The notes under the pieces were generated by a model that was not told where the DNA came from, ran no database searches, and saw only the letters and a program-made list of their open reading frames with translations. DNA of 36,846 nt, taken from an uncultured Bacteroidota bacterium (GTDB lineage: Bacteria > Bacteroidota > Bacteroidia > Chitinophagales > Chitinophagaceae). The translations under genes and the position numbers were made by a program. Numbering within the stretch: the first letter of the stretch is position 1; each line of letters starts with the position of its first letter. The stretch covers positions 1 to 36,846 of the forward strand of contig CAMLGR010000029.1 in the NCBI GenBank assembly GCA_946479615.1. Reading direction: 5' to 3'. This document shows, piece after piece, positions 8,265 through 17,160 of this stretch.

Positions 8265-10208
8265 ATGACCAGTAAATTGAAATGGTATTACAGCAGGCTT
8301 AGCGCCATGAACCCTGGCGAACTGATCTTTCGTGGAAAACAGATTGGTCAGCGCATGAGCGAACAAATCTTTCCGGGCATCCCGGAATATGATGATGCTG
8401 TGATCAATAAAGCCAGGCTGACGTTTAATTTCGACACTACCGTTGATGAAAAAGCGTTTACCATTTTTGGTAAATCCTTCTCATTTACAGAGCCGATCGA
8501 TTTTCATAAAGATATTTTTTCCGGCAAAAGCTACCCGCTGCAATTCGCCAAGACCATCGATATGCGCACCGATAAATATGGCAGCGCTAAGGCCGTATGG
8601 GAAGTGAACAGGCTGGAATTTCTTATTCCTTTATTGATCAATTACAAGAAAACAGGCGACCAAAATAAACTCGACTTGTTTGTTTCGATATTGACAGGCT
8701 GGGAGGAACAGAATCCTTATATGAAGGGGATCAACTGGTACAGCAATATCGAAGTGAATATCCGCCTGATCAACTGGTACTGGTGCTGGTTATTGCTCGA
8801 AGGTGATGCTGCCTGGGAAGCTGAAGAAAAATATGCAGAGTTCAGGGCCAATACCTGGTTACCGTTGATTTATAAGCATTGCCATTACAGCGCAAAGAAT
8901 CCATCATTTTTCTCATCGGCCAATAATCACCTGATAGCCGAATACACAGGTTTGTTCCTGGCAACTACGCTCTGGCAGTTCAAGGAATCACAAAGATGGA
9001 TGAACAAAGCAAAAGCCGGGCTGGAAAGAGAGATCCAGTTGCAACATACAGCCAACGGTGTTAACCGGGAAGAAGCAGCGGCCTATATACAATTCATTAC
9101 TGATTTTTTCCTGGTGGCTTATGTAGCCGCACAGCATCATGGCATACCTTTCTCCAGGCAATATGAAGAAAAACTAATTGCGATCTGTTCGTATATCAAT
9201 AATTTCCTTGACAGCAAAGGCAATACGCCCCGTTATGGTGACGATGATGATGGCCGTGTTATATTGCCGGATGCGAACATGAAAACGAATAATTTCATTT
9301 CCATCCTGAACAGCAGTGCTGTGTTGTTTAACCAGCCGTCATTTAAAAGAACGAATGCCAACTGGGATGTAAAATCACAGTTACTGACAACGCATATCAA
9401 CGGAAAAGATACCTGGGAGAAATTACCAGCACCCGGCCAGGAGGTTCATTCGGTTTTTTATAAAGAAGAAGGACATTTTATCATCAGGAAGAATACAAAA
9501 GCCGGTAAGGAAATTTATTGTCATTTCGATGCGGCCCCACTGGGTTATCTTTCCATAGCAGCGCATGGTCATGCGGATGCATTATCATTTGTACTGCACG
9601 TGGATGGGTGTCCTTTCCTGGTAGATCCGGGCACTTACGCGTATCATACGCATAGTGATTGGAGAAAATATTTCACCAGCACACTCGCACACAATACTAT
9701 CACAATCGACAAGGCCGACCAGGCACTTCTTGCCGGCCCTACTCTTTGGCTGAATCATTTCCATTGTAAAGTACTGGATGCGACAAGCACACCTGAGAAA
9801 GATTCGGTAACCGCCGAGCATGATGGATATACCAACAGGGGCGTTACACATATCCGCACACTGGAATTTGACAAGACAAGCGATACGTTCGAACTGTATG
9901 ATACACTGGAAGGCGGGCAAGGCGCACACGTGGTTGATATGCCTTTTCACCTGCATCCTTCGGTCACAGCGACAGCTGTTACAGCCAATAAATGGCTGTT
10001 ACGACATAGCGGCACCAGTGCAGTAGTAGAAATCAGCTTTGATGCTTCCTTCTCCGTTTCAGCGATACAGGCTACAGATGACAGCAAATTGGGCTGGTAC
10101 TCCGAAACATTTATGAAGAAGGAAAAATCAACAACGCTGCTGGCGAACCGTTCTTATACGGAAGAGACCATCATATTGAATACAACCATTAAAATATTGA
10201 ATTCTTAG
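8265..10208 (+). CDS. Heparinase II/III family protein (alginate-lyase-like), no signal peptide
   Basis: The 647-residue protein has the two-part layout of the heparinase II/III and PL12/PL15-17-like lyases: an alpha/alpha toroid at about residues 80-370 (WYSNIEVNIRLINW, SSANNHLIAEYTGLF) and a C-terminal beta-sandwich from about 400. His434 and His436 lie in AHGHADALSF, followed by FLVDPGTYAYHTHSDWRKYF, both family hallmarks. Characterised relatives cleave uronic-acid polymers by beta-elimination and are usually exported. Here the N-terminus (YYSRLSAMNPGEL) is not a signal peptide, and the gene is buried in a biosynthetic operon. A role in editing or clearing the polymer, or a non-catalytic role, is therefore possible. 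The dehydrogenase follows after 29 bases. Confidence 0.8.
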   Translation: MTSKLKWYYSRLSAMNPGELIFRGKQIGQRMSEQIFPGIPEYDDAVINKARLTFNFDTTVDEKAFTIFGKSFSFTEPIDFHKDIFSGKSYPLQFAKTIDMRTDKYGSAKAVWEVNRLEFLIPLLINYKKTGDQNKLDLFVSILTGWEEQNPYMKGINWYSNIEVNIRLINWYWCWLLLEGDAAWEAEEKYAEFRANTWLPLIYKHCHYSAKNPSFFSSANNHLIAEYTGLFLATTLWQFKESQRWMNKAKAGLEREIQLQHTANGVNREEAAAYIQFITDFFLVAYVAAQHHGIPFSRQYEEKLIAICSYINNFLDSKGNTPRYGDDDDGRVILPDANMKTNNFISILNSSAVLFNQPSFKRTNANWDVKSQLLTTHINGKDTWEKLPAPGQEVHSVFYKEEGHFIIRKNTKAGKEIYCHFDAAPLGYLSIAAHGHADALSFVLHVDGCPFLVDPGTYAYHTHSDWRKYFTSTLAHNTITIDKADQALLAGPTLWLNHFHCKVLDATSTPEKDSVTAEHDGYTNRGVTHIRTLEFDKTSDTFELYDTLEGGQGAHVVDMPFHLHPSVTATAVTANKWLLRHSGTSAVVEISFDASFSVSAIQATDDSKLGWYSETFMKKEKSTTLLANRSYTEETIILNTTIKILNS

Positions 10209-10237
10209 TACCCAAAACAACTCAAAAAAAGAAAACG

Positions 10238-11548
10238 ATGAACATCAGCATTTTCGGTTTAGGATATGTAGGCTGCGTGAGCCTTGGATGCCTGGCTCGT
10301 AACGGGCATAAAGTAACAGGCGTGGATGTAAGCCAGACAAAGGTGGATCAGATCAATAAAGGTCTGGCCACGATCATTGAAAAAGATATCGATCGTATTA
10401 TTTCAGAAGAACATGCCAAAGGCATGATCACAGCGACTACTGATTTTAAAAAGGCGATCCTCGGCACCGATCTTTCCATTATTGCCGTGGGTACCCCTTC
10501 GAGCAATACCGGTCACCTGAATCTTAATTTCATTTTCAAAGTGGCAGAGAACTTTGGCCAGGTATTGAAAGACAAAAATGAGTTTCACATTATCGCTATA
10601 CGTTCCACTGTACTGCCCGGCACTTCTGAAAAATTTGCCAGCATTGTAGAACAATTCTCCGGCAAGAAAAAGAATGTAGACTTTGCAATGGTTTCCAATC
10701 CTGAATTTTTACGGGAAGGAACTGCGGTATATGACTATGATCATCCCCCGGTGACATTGCTGGGATCAGAACATCCGGCTGCAGCAGAGAAAGTAGCAGC
10801 TATCTATCGTCATTTACCTGCAGAAGTCGTTATCACCGATGTAAAAGTAGCCGAGCTGATGAAGTATGTAAACAATACCTTCCACGCGTTAAAAGTATCG
10901 TTTGCCAATGAAATAGGAAATATCTGTTCTGCCCTGCAGATCGATTCACATAAAGTGATGGAGATTTTCTGCAAGGATAAAGAATTGAACATCTCTCCTT
11001 ATTATTTCAAACCCGGTTTTGCCTATGGTGGTTCCTGCTTACCAAAAGACCTGAAAGGATTGCAAACACTGGCGCATGACCTGTATGTAAAAACGCCATT
11101 GATCGAAAGCATCGATAAAACAAACCAGTTGCAGGTGAGCCGTGCCGTGGAACTGATCCAGGAAACAGGCAAGCGCAAACTCGGATTCCTGGGACTTAGC
11201 TTTAAAGCCGGCACAGATGATCTCCGTAATTCACCTGCTGTTTCATTGATTGAAACATTGTTAGGCAAAGGCTATGAAATTGCCATTTATGACAAGAATG
11301 TGCATTTATCAAAGCTGACAGGTACCAATAAAGAATATATCGATACGCATATTCCGCACCTGTCGCGCCTGATGAAACCGACGATCAAGGAATTGTTTGA
11401 AGGTTCAGAGCTGATCATCGTTAATAATAAAGAACAGGAATATATCGATACGCTGACGAATATGGAAACAGGCCATCCTGTGATCGATATGGTGCGTCTG
11501 CCGGAGATAGTTCGCAAGAAGAAAAACTACAAAGGAATCAACTGGTAA
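10238..11548 (+). CDS. AlgD-type GDP-mannose 6-dehydrogenase (UDP/GDP-sugar dehydrogenase family)
   Basis: The 436-residue protein has the three-domain dehydrogenase layout. The NAD-binding Rossmann motif FGLGYVG is at residues 5-12. The central domain has ELMKYVNNTFHALKVSFANE and the catalytic cysteine in YGGSCLPKD (Cys267). The C-terminal domain has LGLSFKAGTDDLRNSP. Family members oxidise the C6 alcohol of a nucleotide sugar to a carboxylate in two NAD-dependent steps. The pattern KELNISPYYFKPGFAYGGSC is much closer to what I recall of Pseudomonas AlgD (which makes GDP-mannuronate) than to UDP-glucose dehydrogenases. That substrate call is from memory of the family. It would supply the acidic sugar for the polymer made by this operon. 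Confidence 0.85.
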   Translation: MNISIFGLGYVGCVSLGCLARNGHKVTGVDVSQTKVDQINKGLATIIEKDIDRIISEEHAKGMITATTDFKKAILGTDLSIIAVGTPSSNTGHLNLNFIFKVAENFGQVLKDKNEFHIIAIRSTVLPGTSEKFASIVEQFSGKKKNVDFAMVSNPEFLREGTAVYDYDHPPVTLLGSEHPAAAEKVAAIYRHLPAEVVITDVKVAELMKYVNNTFHALKVSFANEIGNICSALQIDSHKVMEIFCKDKELNISPYYFKPGFAYGGSCLPKDLKGLQTLAHDLYVKTPLIESIDKTNQLQVSRAVELIQETGKRKLGFLGLSFKAGTDDLRNSPAVSLIETLLGKGYEIAIYDKNVHLSKLTGTNKEYIDTHIPHLSRLMKPTIKELFEGSELIIVNNKEQEYIDTLTNMETGHPVIDMVRLPEIVRKKKNYKGINW

Positions 11549-11558
11549 AAACAACTGC

Positions 11559-12743
11559 ATGTTCGAAGGAAAACACATATTGATCATTGTTGAGAACCTG
11601 CCCTTACCATTTGACCGGAGAGTATGGCAGGAAGCGAATACATTGAAGGAAAATGGCGCAGAAGTGTCGATCATCTGCCCCAGGATGAAAGGATATACCA
11701 AATCGTACGAATGCATCAATGGCATCCATATTTACCGTCACCCGCTTCCTCACGAAGCAAGAGGCGGTCTCGGGTATCTCTGGGAATATACCGCCGCGTT
11801 GTTCTGGGAGTTTATCCTTAGCTGGAAGATCTATTTCAAAAAGCGTTTTCATGTGATCCAGGGTTGCAACCCTCCTGACCTGATCTTTTTGGTAGCGTTG
11901 TGGTTCAAGTTGTTTGGAGTAAAGTATGTATTTGACCACCACGATATCAATCCTGAATTGTATATCGCGAAGTATAATAAGAAAGGAATGTTTTACCGTT
12001 TCCTGAAATGGGTAGAGCGCCTGACATTCATGACCGCGAATTACAGTATGGCGACCAATGAAAGTTACCGGGAGATTGCCCTGACCCGTGGGAAGATGCC
12101 ACCTGAAAAAGTAACAGTAGTAAGAAGCGGCCCCAAGCTCGACAGGCTTCGCCTGACAGCAGGAAATGAAAAGTATAAAAAAGGCCGTAAATACCTGATT
12201 GGTTATGTAGGCGTGATCGGTGAACAGGAAGGCATCGACCTGTTACTGGAATCGGCGGCACATATTGTAAAACAACGCCAGGATGTACAATTCGCCATCG
12301 TAGGCGGAGGTACGGATGTAGAGAAACTGAAACAGGTGTCTGCCAGTATGGGGCTTGCTGAATATGTGGATTTTTATGGCCGTGTGGATGATGAAACCAT
12401 GGTGGATGTATTGAATACTGCCGATGTGTGTGTGAATCCAGACAAGCCTACAGAGATGAATAATCTCTCCACCATGAACAAGATCATGGAATATATGGCC
12501 CTGAAAAAGCCAATTGTACAGTATGATCTGAAAGAAGGTAAAGTATCGGCCCGCGAGGCTTCTTTATATGCATTGAATAATGATACCGCGGATTTCGGCA
12601 ATAAGATTATGTGGTTGCTCGATAACTGCGAAGAAAGAAGAAGAATGGGTGATTACGGGTATAACCGTGTTGTCAATGAACTATCATGGGATCATGAAAA
12701 AGACAAACTGATCTCTGTTTATAAAAAAGTCCTTAAAGCATAA
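11559..12743 (+). CDS. Glycosyltransferase family 4 (WbuB-like)
   Basis: The 394-residue protein starts with LIIVENLPLPFDRRVWQEAN, a signature of a GT4 subgroup found in many exopolysaccharide loci. It continues with GCNPPDLIFLVALWFKLFG and FDHHDINPELY, and ends with IGYVGVIGEQEGIDLL and a VNPDKPTEMNNLSTMNKIME region in place of the more usual E-x7-E loop. It begins 10 bases after the dehydrogenase and is followed after 5 bases by the sugar phosphotransferase, so it may add the second sugar to the lipid-linked primer. No membrane segment is clear, although residues of about 70-110 are quite hydrophobic. Confidence 0.85.
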   Translation: MFEGKHILIIVENLPLPFDRRVWQEANTLKENGAEVSIICPRMKGYTKSYECINGIHIYRHPLPHEARGGLGYLWEYTAALFWEFILSWKIYFKKRFHVIQGCNPPDLIFLVALWFKLFGVKYVFDHHDINPELYIAKYNKKGMFYRFLKWVERLTFMTANYSMATNESYREIALTRGKMPPEKVTVVRSGPKLDRLRLTAGNEKYKKGRKYLIGYVGVIGEQEGIDLLLESAAHIVKQRQDVQFAIVGGGTDVEKLKQVSASMGLAEYVDFYGRVDDETMVDVLNTADVCVNPDKPTEMNNLSTMNKIMEYMALKKPIVQYDLKEGKVSAREASLYALNNDTADFGNKIMWLLDNCEERRRMGDYGYNRVVNELSWDHEKDKLISVYKKVLKA

Positions 12744-12748
12744 TTTAT

Positions 12749-14140
12749 ATGAACCAACGATTAACAACATTACTCCGGGCCAGCTTTGTATTCCTGGATT
12801 TAGTGGTTCTGAACCTCGTCATTGTGATCTGTCGTTATGTTTTCAGTAAACATATCTCGGCAGAAAGCGAAGTACAGTATTCCTACCTGTGGTTCTTTTC
12901 CAATGTGGCTTGGATGGCCGCGAGTTTGGGAACAGGCATTTACCAGGATAAGTACATTTATTCGTTTGAGAAATTCTCGCGACAGACCATGTCGGCTTTC
13001 GTGTATTTTCTCGGCGTGGAAATGTTGTATTTGTTCTTCAGCAAGGGGGCAGATATCTCCCGCTTATACCTGGTGAGTATTCTTACTTCATTTGCGATCT
13101 GCCTGCTGATCAACCGGTTTCTGCACCTGGCATTATATAATTTCTTTCAAAGCAAGAATCATATTGTCAGGAAGGTAATGATCATTGGATACAATGAAAG
13201 AGCCAAGAAACTGGCTGAATACCTTGAACAGGAACCCGTAAAAACCGAGATCGTTGGTTATTGCGAGGATATTGAAAATGTGACCGAGTTGTCAAACTAC
13301 CCGATCATCAGTGGTTTTGATGATGTGATCGAAACCTCGAAACAGTATAAAGTAACAGAGATCTTTTCAACCATTGCTCCTGAACAGAAATCAGGTATTT
13401 ATAAAATGATGAGCCAGGCTGACCAGGCTTGCATCCGTTTCCGTATTATACCGGATCTGAATCATTTTGTACGTAAACCTGTACATATAGATTACCTGAA
13501 TGATATGCCTGTTCTTTCCCTGCGTAAAGAGCCCCTGGATGATGTGGGCAACCGTATCAAGAAACGCCTGTTCGATATCGTGGTGAGTTCCCTGGTGATC
13601 ATCCTGCTGTTATCCTGGCTGGTTCCTATTATTGCTTTATTGATATGGATCGATTCACGCGGCCCTATCTTCTTTGTACAGCAACGCAGTGGCAAAGGTG
13701 GCGCACCATTCAACTGTATCAAGTTCCGCAGCATGAAGGTGAACCGTGACGCCAATCAGAAACAGGCTACCAAAGGTGATGCGCGTATTACAAGACTGGG
13801 AAGGTTCCTGCGCAAATCAAGCCTGGATGAAATGCCACAGTTCTTCAATGTGTTTATGAGTGATATGAGCATCGTAGGACCAAGACCGCACATGACAAAG
13901 CATACAGACGATTATTCCAAAATGCTGAATCATTATATGATCCGCCACTTCCTGAAACCTGGCATCAACGGCTGGGCGCAGATCCATGGCTTCCGCGGCG
14001 AGATCAAGTACATGGAGGATATCAATAACCGTGTGGAATATGACCTGTGGTACCTGGAAAACTGGAGCCTGTGGCTCGATACACGTATCATGGCTATGAC
14101 TGGTTTTAATATGGCCAAAGGCGAGAAAAACGCTTATTGA
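12749..14140 (+). CDS. Polyprenyl-phosphate sugar phosphotransferase (WcaJ-type initiating enzyme)
   Basis: The 463-residue protein has four to five N-terminal membrane segments (residues of about 10-130), a central Rossmann-like domain (VMIIGYNERAKKLAEYL), a further membrane helix at about 277-298, and the C-terminal bacterial sugar transferase domain. Visible hallmarks of that domain are KFRSM, SSLDEMPQFFNV and SIVGPRPH, followed by RHFLKPGINGWAQ. The enzyme starts repeat-unit synthesis by moving a sugar 1-phosphate, often glucose 1-phosphate, onto undecaprenyl phosphate at the inner membrane. It is the last gene of the operon, with a hairpin terminator 140 bases later. The exact sugar is not determined by the sequence. 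Confidence 0.9.
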   Translation: MNQRLTTLLRASFVFLDLVVLNLVIVICRYVFSKHISAESEVQYSYLWFFSNVAWMAASLGTGIYQDKYIYSFEKFSRQTMSAFVYFLGVEMLYLFFSKGADISRLYLVSILTSFAICLLINRFLHLALYNFFQSKNHIVRKVMIIGYNERAKKLAEYLEQEPVKTEIVGYCEDIENVTELSNYPIISGFDDVIETSKQYKVTEIFSTIAPEQKSGIYKMMSQADQACIRFRIIPDLNHFVRKPVHIDYLNDMPVLSLRKEPLDDVGNRIKKRLFDIVVSSLVIILLLSWLVPIIALLIWIDSRGPIFFVQQRSGKGGAPFNCIKFRSMKVNRDANQKQATKGDARITRLGRFLRKSSLDEMPQFFNVFMSDMSIVGPRPHMTKHTDDYSKMLNHYMIRHFLKPGINGWAQIHGFRGEIKYMEDINNRVEYDLWYLENWSLWLDTRIMAMTGFNMAKGEKNAY

Positions 14141-14280
14141 TCCTTCGTCCTGTTTGTTTCTTCGTTCTCTTTCTTCTTCTTATCCATCTTCCTTTCTGAT
14201 ACCAACCATTTTATTATCTGAAGTAATGTGAAACTATGTTTCACCTGGCCTGATATACACTATACCGCGCATTATAGTAA

Positions 14281-14312
14281 GAACCACGGGGATTATTCTT
14301 CGTGGTTTTTTA
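14281..14312 (+). terminator. Intrinsic terminator of the polysaccharide operon
   Basis: A seven-base perfect stem, aaccacg (14282-14288) and cgtggtt (14301-14307), has a 12-base loop and continues into a run of T. It lies 140 bases after the phosphotransferase stop and before the next gene, a good position for the end of the operon transcript. Confidence 0.75.
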
Positions 14313-14362
14313 ATATAATAAGAAAATTACATGAACGTTTTGTATTTTTCGGGCTGCTATAA

Positions 14363-15496
14363 ATGAATTGGATGCGAAATATTGCTGTACTTACTTTTTT
14401 CCTGCTTTCTTCTTTTCTTATCCGTGCCCAAACTGCACCCTTGCTTCCGCTTGTCAGGACGATCAGTTATAAATTGGGCGATACTTACATAAAGATCAAA
14501 GTATATCAATATGGCGAATCGAAAGATCTCTTTTTTATCAACCTGCATGATGATGAGGAAACAGCGGTGGCCGGCGCAAAAAAAGTACTGGAAGTTAATG
14601 GGGGCACTTTGATCAGGCTGGAAAACCTGAAGCAGCGTAATATGCGTTTCAAGCTCAATGGAAACTATTTTGCATTCGATCCCAACCGGATATTCTCCCG
14701 GACCGGCATCATTCAAACCCTGCGGACATTTGGGCCTATTACCAATAAGGCGATCGATGAACTGGGAAAATTTGCCGATCGTATACTTGAATTGCTGCCT
14801 CCCCCACCTACCTGCGTAATAGCCCTGCACAATAACTTCGATGGGAAATTTTCCATTACCAGTTACGAACCGGGAGAAGAAAGAGAAAGAGATGCAAAGA
14901 CTGTTTACCTGAAGCCCAAGCAAGACCCGGACGATCTTTTTCTTACCACCGACAGTGCTTTTTTCTCCTTCCTGATCAAAGAAAAATACAATGCCGTTTT
15001 ACAAAATAATACAACCGCTTTCAGAGACGGGTCATTAAGTGTGTATTGCGGGGAAAGGAATATTTGTTACCTGAATTGTGAGACCGAACATGGCAAGATG
15101 AAAAAATACAGTGAAATGATAACGGTGGCTACGCGCTTTATTAAAAAACAAACACCGGAACGTAAAATCAATCTCGCAACTAATTCCGTTGCCGTTACTA
15201 CTCTTTATAACTACCAGTTTCTTTCAACTATTGATACTATGTCATTACCTGTTTCTTGTGATATTTATTTTGGAGAAAAGAAAATAGGTACAATCAGCCT
15301 TAAAGCAGACAACCCAGGGACGGGCAAAAAAATACAGGTAGCCAAATCATTTCTTCTTTACGATAATATGGATTTCTATTATTATCCTGCTGCGGCAAAT
15401 AATGTTGCGAAAGTGGATATGCGGATCGATCCTACACGTCCGAAAAAATTATATGAACCCGCCAGAGCGGTTATTCCTGTTAAAGTAATGCGTTGA
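14363..15496 (+). CDS. Secreted protein, possible zinc hydrolase fold (unassigned)
   Basis: The 377-residue protein has a Sec signal peptide of about 23 residues ending in IRAQ. I cannot assign a named family. Three conserved-looking positions suggest a zinc-dependent amidase or M14-like hydrolase fold: HDDE (His62, Glu65), His156 in ALHNNFDG, and the late CETEHG stretch (Glu240, Glu242). FDPNRIFSRTGI between the first two also looks like a conserved loop. The C-terminal 100 residues appear to form a beta domain. The product is expected in the periplasm. It has its own upstream region after the operon terminator and converges on bshC with no bases between the two stop codons. Function remains open. 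Confidence 0.5.
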   Translation: MNWMRNIAVLTFFLLSSFLIRAQTAPLLPLVRTISYKLGDTYIKIKVYQYGESKDLFFINLHDDEETAVAGAKKVLEVNGGTLIRLENLKQRNMRFKLNGNYFAFDPNRIFSRTGIIQTLRTFGPITNKAIDELGKFADRILELLPPPPTCVIALHNNFDGKFSITSYEPGEERERDAKTVYLKPKQDPDDLFLTTDSAFFSFLIKEKYNAVLQNNTTAFRDGSLSVYCGERNICYLNCETEHGKMKKYSEMITVATRFIKKQTPERKINLATNSVAVTTLYNYQFLSTIDTMSLPVSCDIYFGEKKIGTISLKADNPGTGKKIQVAKSFLLYDNMDFYYYPAAANNVAKVDMRIDPTRPKKLYEPARAVIPVKVMR

Positions 15497-17098
15497 TTAT
15501 TTCTCTGTAAGAATAACAAACTCTTGTTCCAGCCCAGGCGATTGCTGGTAAAGCTTATCGATCAGGTCCTTCCCCCACAAAGCATAGTAATAGCTGATAT
15601 TCTCCTTACGCTCCTGTAAACCATTACCGGGAAATAGTTGATTTTTAATAGTAGCGATCTGTCTTTGCTGGTCGCTGAATTTCCGTTTCTCTGCCCGCAG
15701 CATTTTCTTTTCGAGCTCCTGCAGGCGATACAGGGTTTTTAATTTAAGTGCATCCACATGCTGTGTAAGTGTGCTATCTACAGCGGCTGCCTGCTTTTTC
15801 AGGTGACCGTATAATGATTCGAGATCTTTCAATGCACCATTCAGTTTAGTAGAATTACTGCTTTCTTTGATCACCAGCCGGTTTAATAATTCCTGTTCCG
15901 GTAAGAAAAACTCTTCTATGGTAAACCCGAGCTTGCTGATCTTTTCCTGCCATTTTTTCTCCAGTATGAGAAAGGAATTTCGTAAAATCAATACGGGAAA
16001 TGGAGTTTTGTAATATTCAAATAGCCCTTTCAATTGCAGCCAATAGGCAATTTCTCCACCACCTCCAATAAAAGCGATATTGGGTAAAATGGTTTCCTGG
16101 TAAAGCCCGCGCAGGATTACATTGGGGCTAAACCGTTCAGGATGATCTTCCAATTCTTTCAGTAATTCTTCCCGGGTAAATTTCAATTCAGTATTAATCA
16201 CCCGCCATGTATCACCAATTTTCTCTATTCTTTCCCTTATATCATCTTTAAGATAAAACAGGTTGATCTCTCTTGGATTGGCCTGCACTTTATAGCCGGC
16301 TTCGTGAAGCTGGTTCACCGTTTTTTCTACAACACCTGATGCTGACTGGTGAAGCAAATCATCTTCAAATACTTTTTCCAGTTGACTTTTCAGTATACCG
16401 TCATCCGGCAGTAATACGATCAATCCATATTCACCGAGTAAGGCATTTATAAAATGAAAAGTGGCGGTTTGCAAGTCCGCTCCTTCTTTGTATGAATCTT
16501 TAATCAACCGGATGATCTCTTTACCATGAGGCAATACGCCTAATTGTCCCTCCATGAGTGAAATGAGCTTGGTCACTTCCTTATCGAGCTTCATCCGTCC
16601 GACTGCTCCTGTTTGTTTGGTCTTCCATACCAATTTTTGCCCGCCCAGTTGAATATGATTCAATTCGGCAAGATCGGCATCTTCGGAGCCAATATAAAAT
16701 ACGGGAACAAATTTGTAAGCAGGCAATGATTGCTGTAATTGTTCCGCCAGGCGGATCGTGTGCAGGATCTTGTATATAAAATACAAGGGCCCGGTAAAGA
16801 TATTATTCTGGTGAGCTGTAGTGATCGTAAATGTATCCGGGGAACGAAGATTGTCTATATTCTGCTGCAGCTTGCTGCTGCGATCGACGCCCGCATATTG
16901 CTTTTCCAAATGTGAAACCAGTACCTGCCGGTTAGTATTGAATTGTCTCCTGGCATCGATGGCCTGCTGAATACCGGTCATCGATGGCGGATTGGCAAAG
17001 AAGGATTTCATTGCGGGTGACTGATCAATATAATCCAGCACCGTTTTGGTAAAATAGCCTGTTTGCCGGTAAGGCAACCTGTTTGCAGTACAATCCAT
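15497..17098 (-). CDS. bshC: Bacillithiol biosynthesis cysteine-adding enzyme BshC
   Basis: The protein (533 residues from ATG 17098; a TTG five codons upstream is less likely) matches BshC, which adds cysteine to glucosaminyl-malate in the last step of bacillithiol synthesis. Hallmarks are TITTAHQNNIFTGPLYFIYK near residue 95, PVFYIGSEDADLAEL, LPDDGILK, the IAFIGGGGEIAYWLQLKG motif, and a long coiled coil at about residues 420-490. The length fits the family. A -7 promoter element lies 30 bases upstream of the start. BshA and BshB are not in the window, which is common since the genes are often scattered. It ends exactly where the convergent gene ends. Confidence 0.92.
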   Translation of the reverse strand: MDCTANRLPYRQTGYFTKTVLDYIDQSPAMKSFFANPPSMTGIQQAIDARRQFNTNRQVLVSHLEKQYAGVDRSSKLQQNIDNLRSPDTFTITTAHQNNIFTGPLYFIYKILHTIRLAEQLQQSLPAYKFVPVFYIGSEDADLAELNHIQLGGQKLVWKTKQTGAVGRMKLDKEVTKLISLMEGQLGVLPHGKEIIRLIKDSYKEGADLQTATFHFINALLGEYGLIVLLPDDGILKSQLEKVFEDDLLHQSASGVVEKTVNQLHEAGYKVQANPREINLFYLKDDIRERIEKIGDTWRVINTELKFTREELLKELEDHPERFSPNVILRGLYQETILPNIAFIGGGGEIAYWLQLKGLFEYYKTPFPVLILRNSFLILEKKWQEKISKLGFTIEEFFLPEQELLNRLVIKESSNSTKLNGALKDLESLYGHLKKQAAAVDSTLTQHVDALKLKTLYRLQELEKKMLRAEKRKFSDQQRQIATIKNQLFPGNGLQERKENISYYYALWGKDLIDKLYQQSPGLEQEFVILTEK

Positions 17099-17127
17099 AT
17101 TATAAACGCCCAAAATACTCCATCAAT

Positions 17128-17135
17128 CAAACATA
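17128..17135 (-). promoter_or_regulatory. Bacteroidota -7 element upstream of bshC
   Basis: The minus strand reads TATGTTTG, an exact match to TAnnTTTG, 30 bases before the chosen bshC start. I see no convincing -33 TTG at the right distance, so this is a candidate only. Confidence 0.4.
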
Positions 17136-17160
17136 TTGAAATCCGGGCTGTGATTTAACG

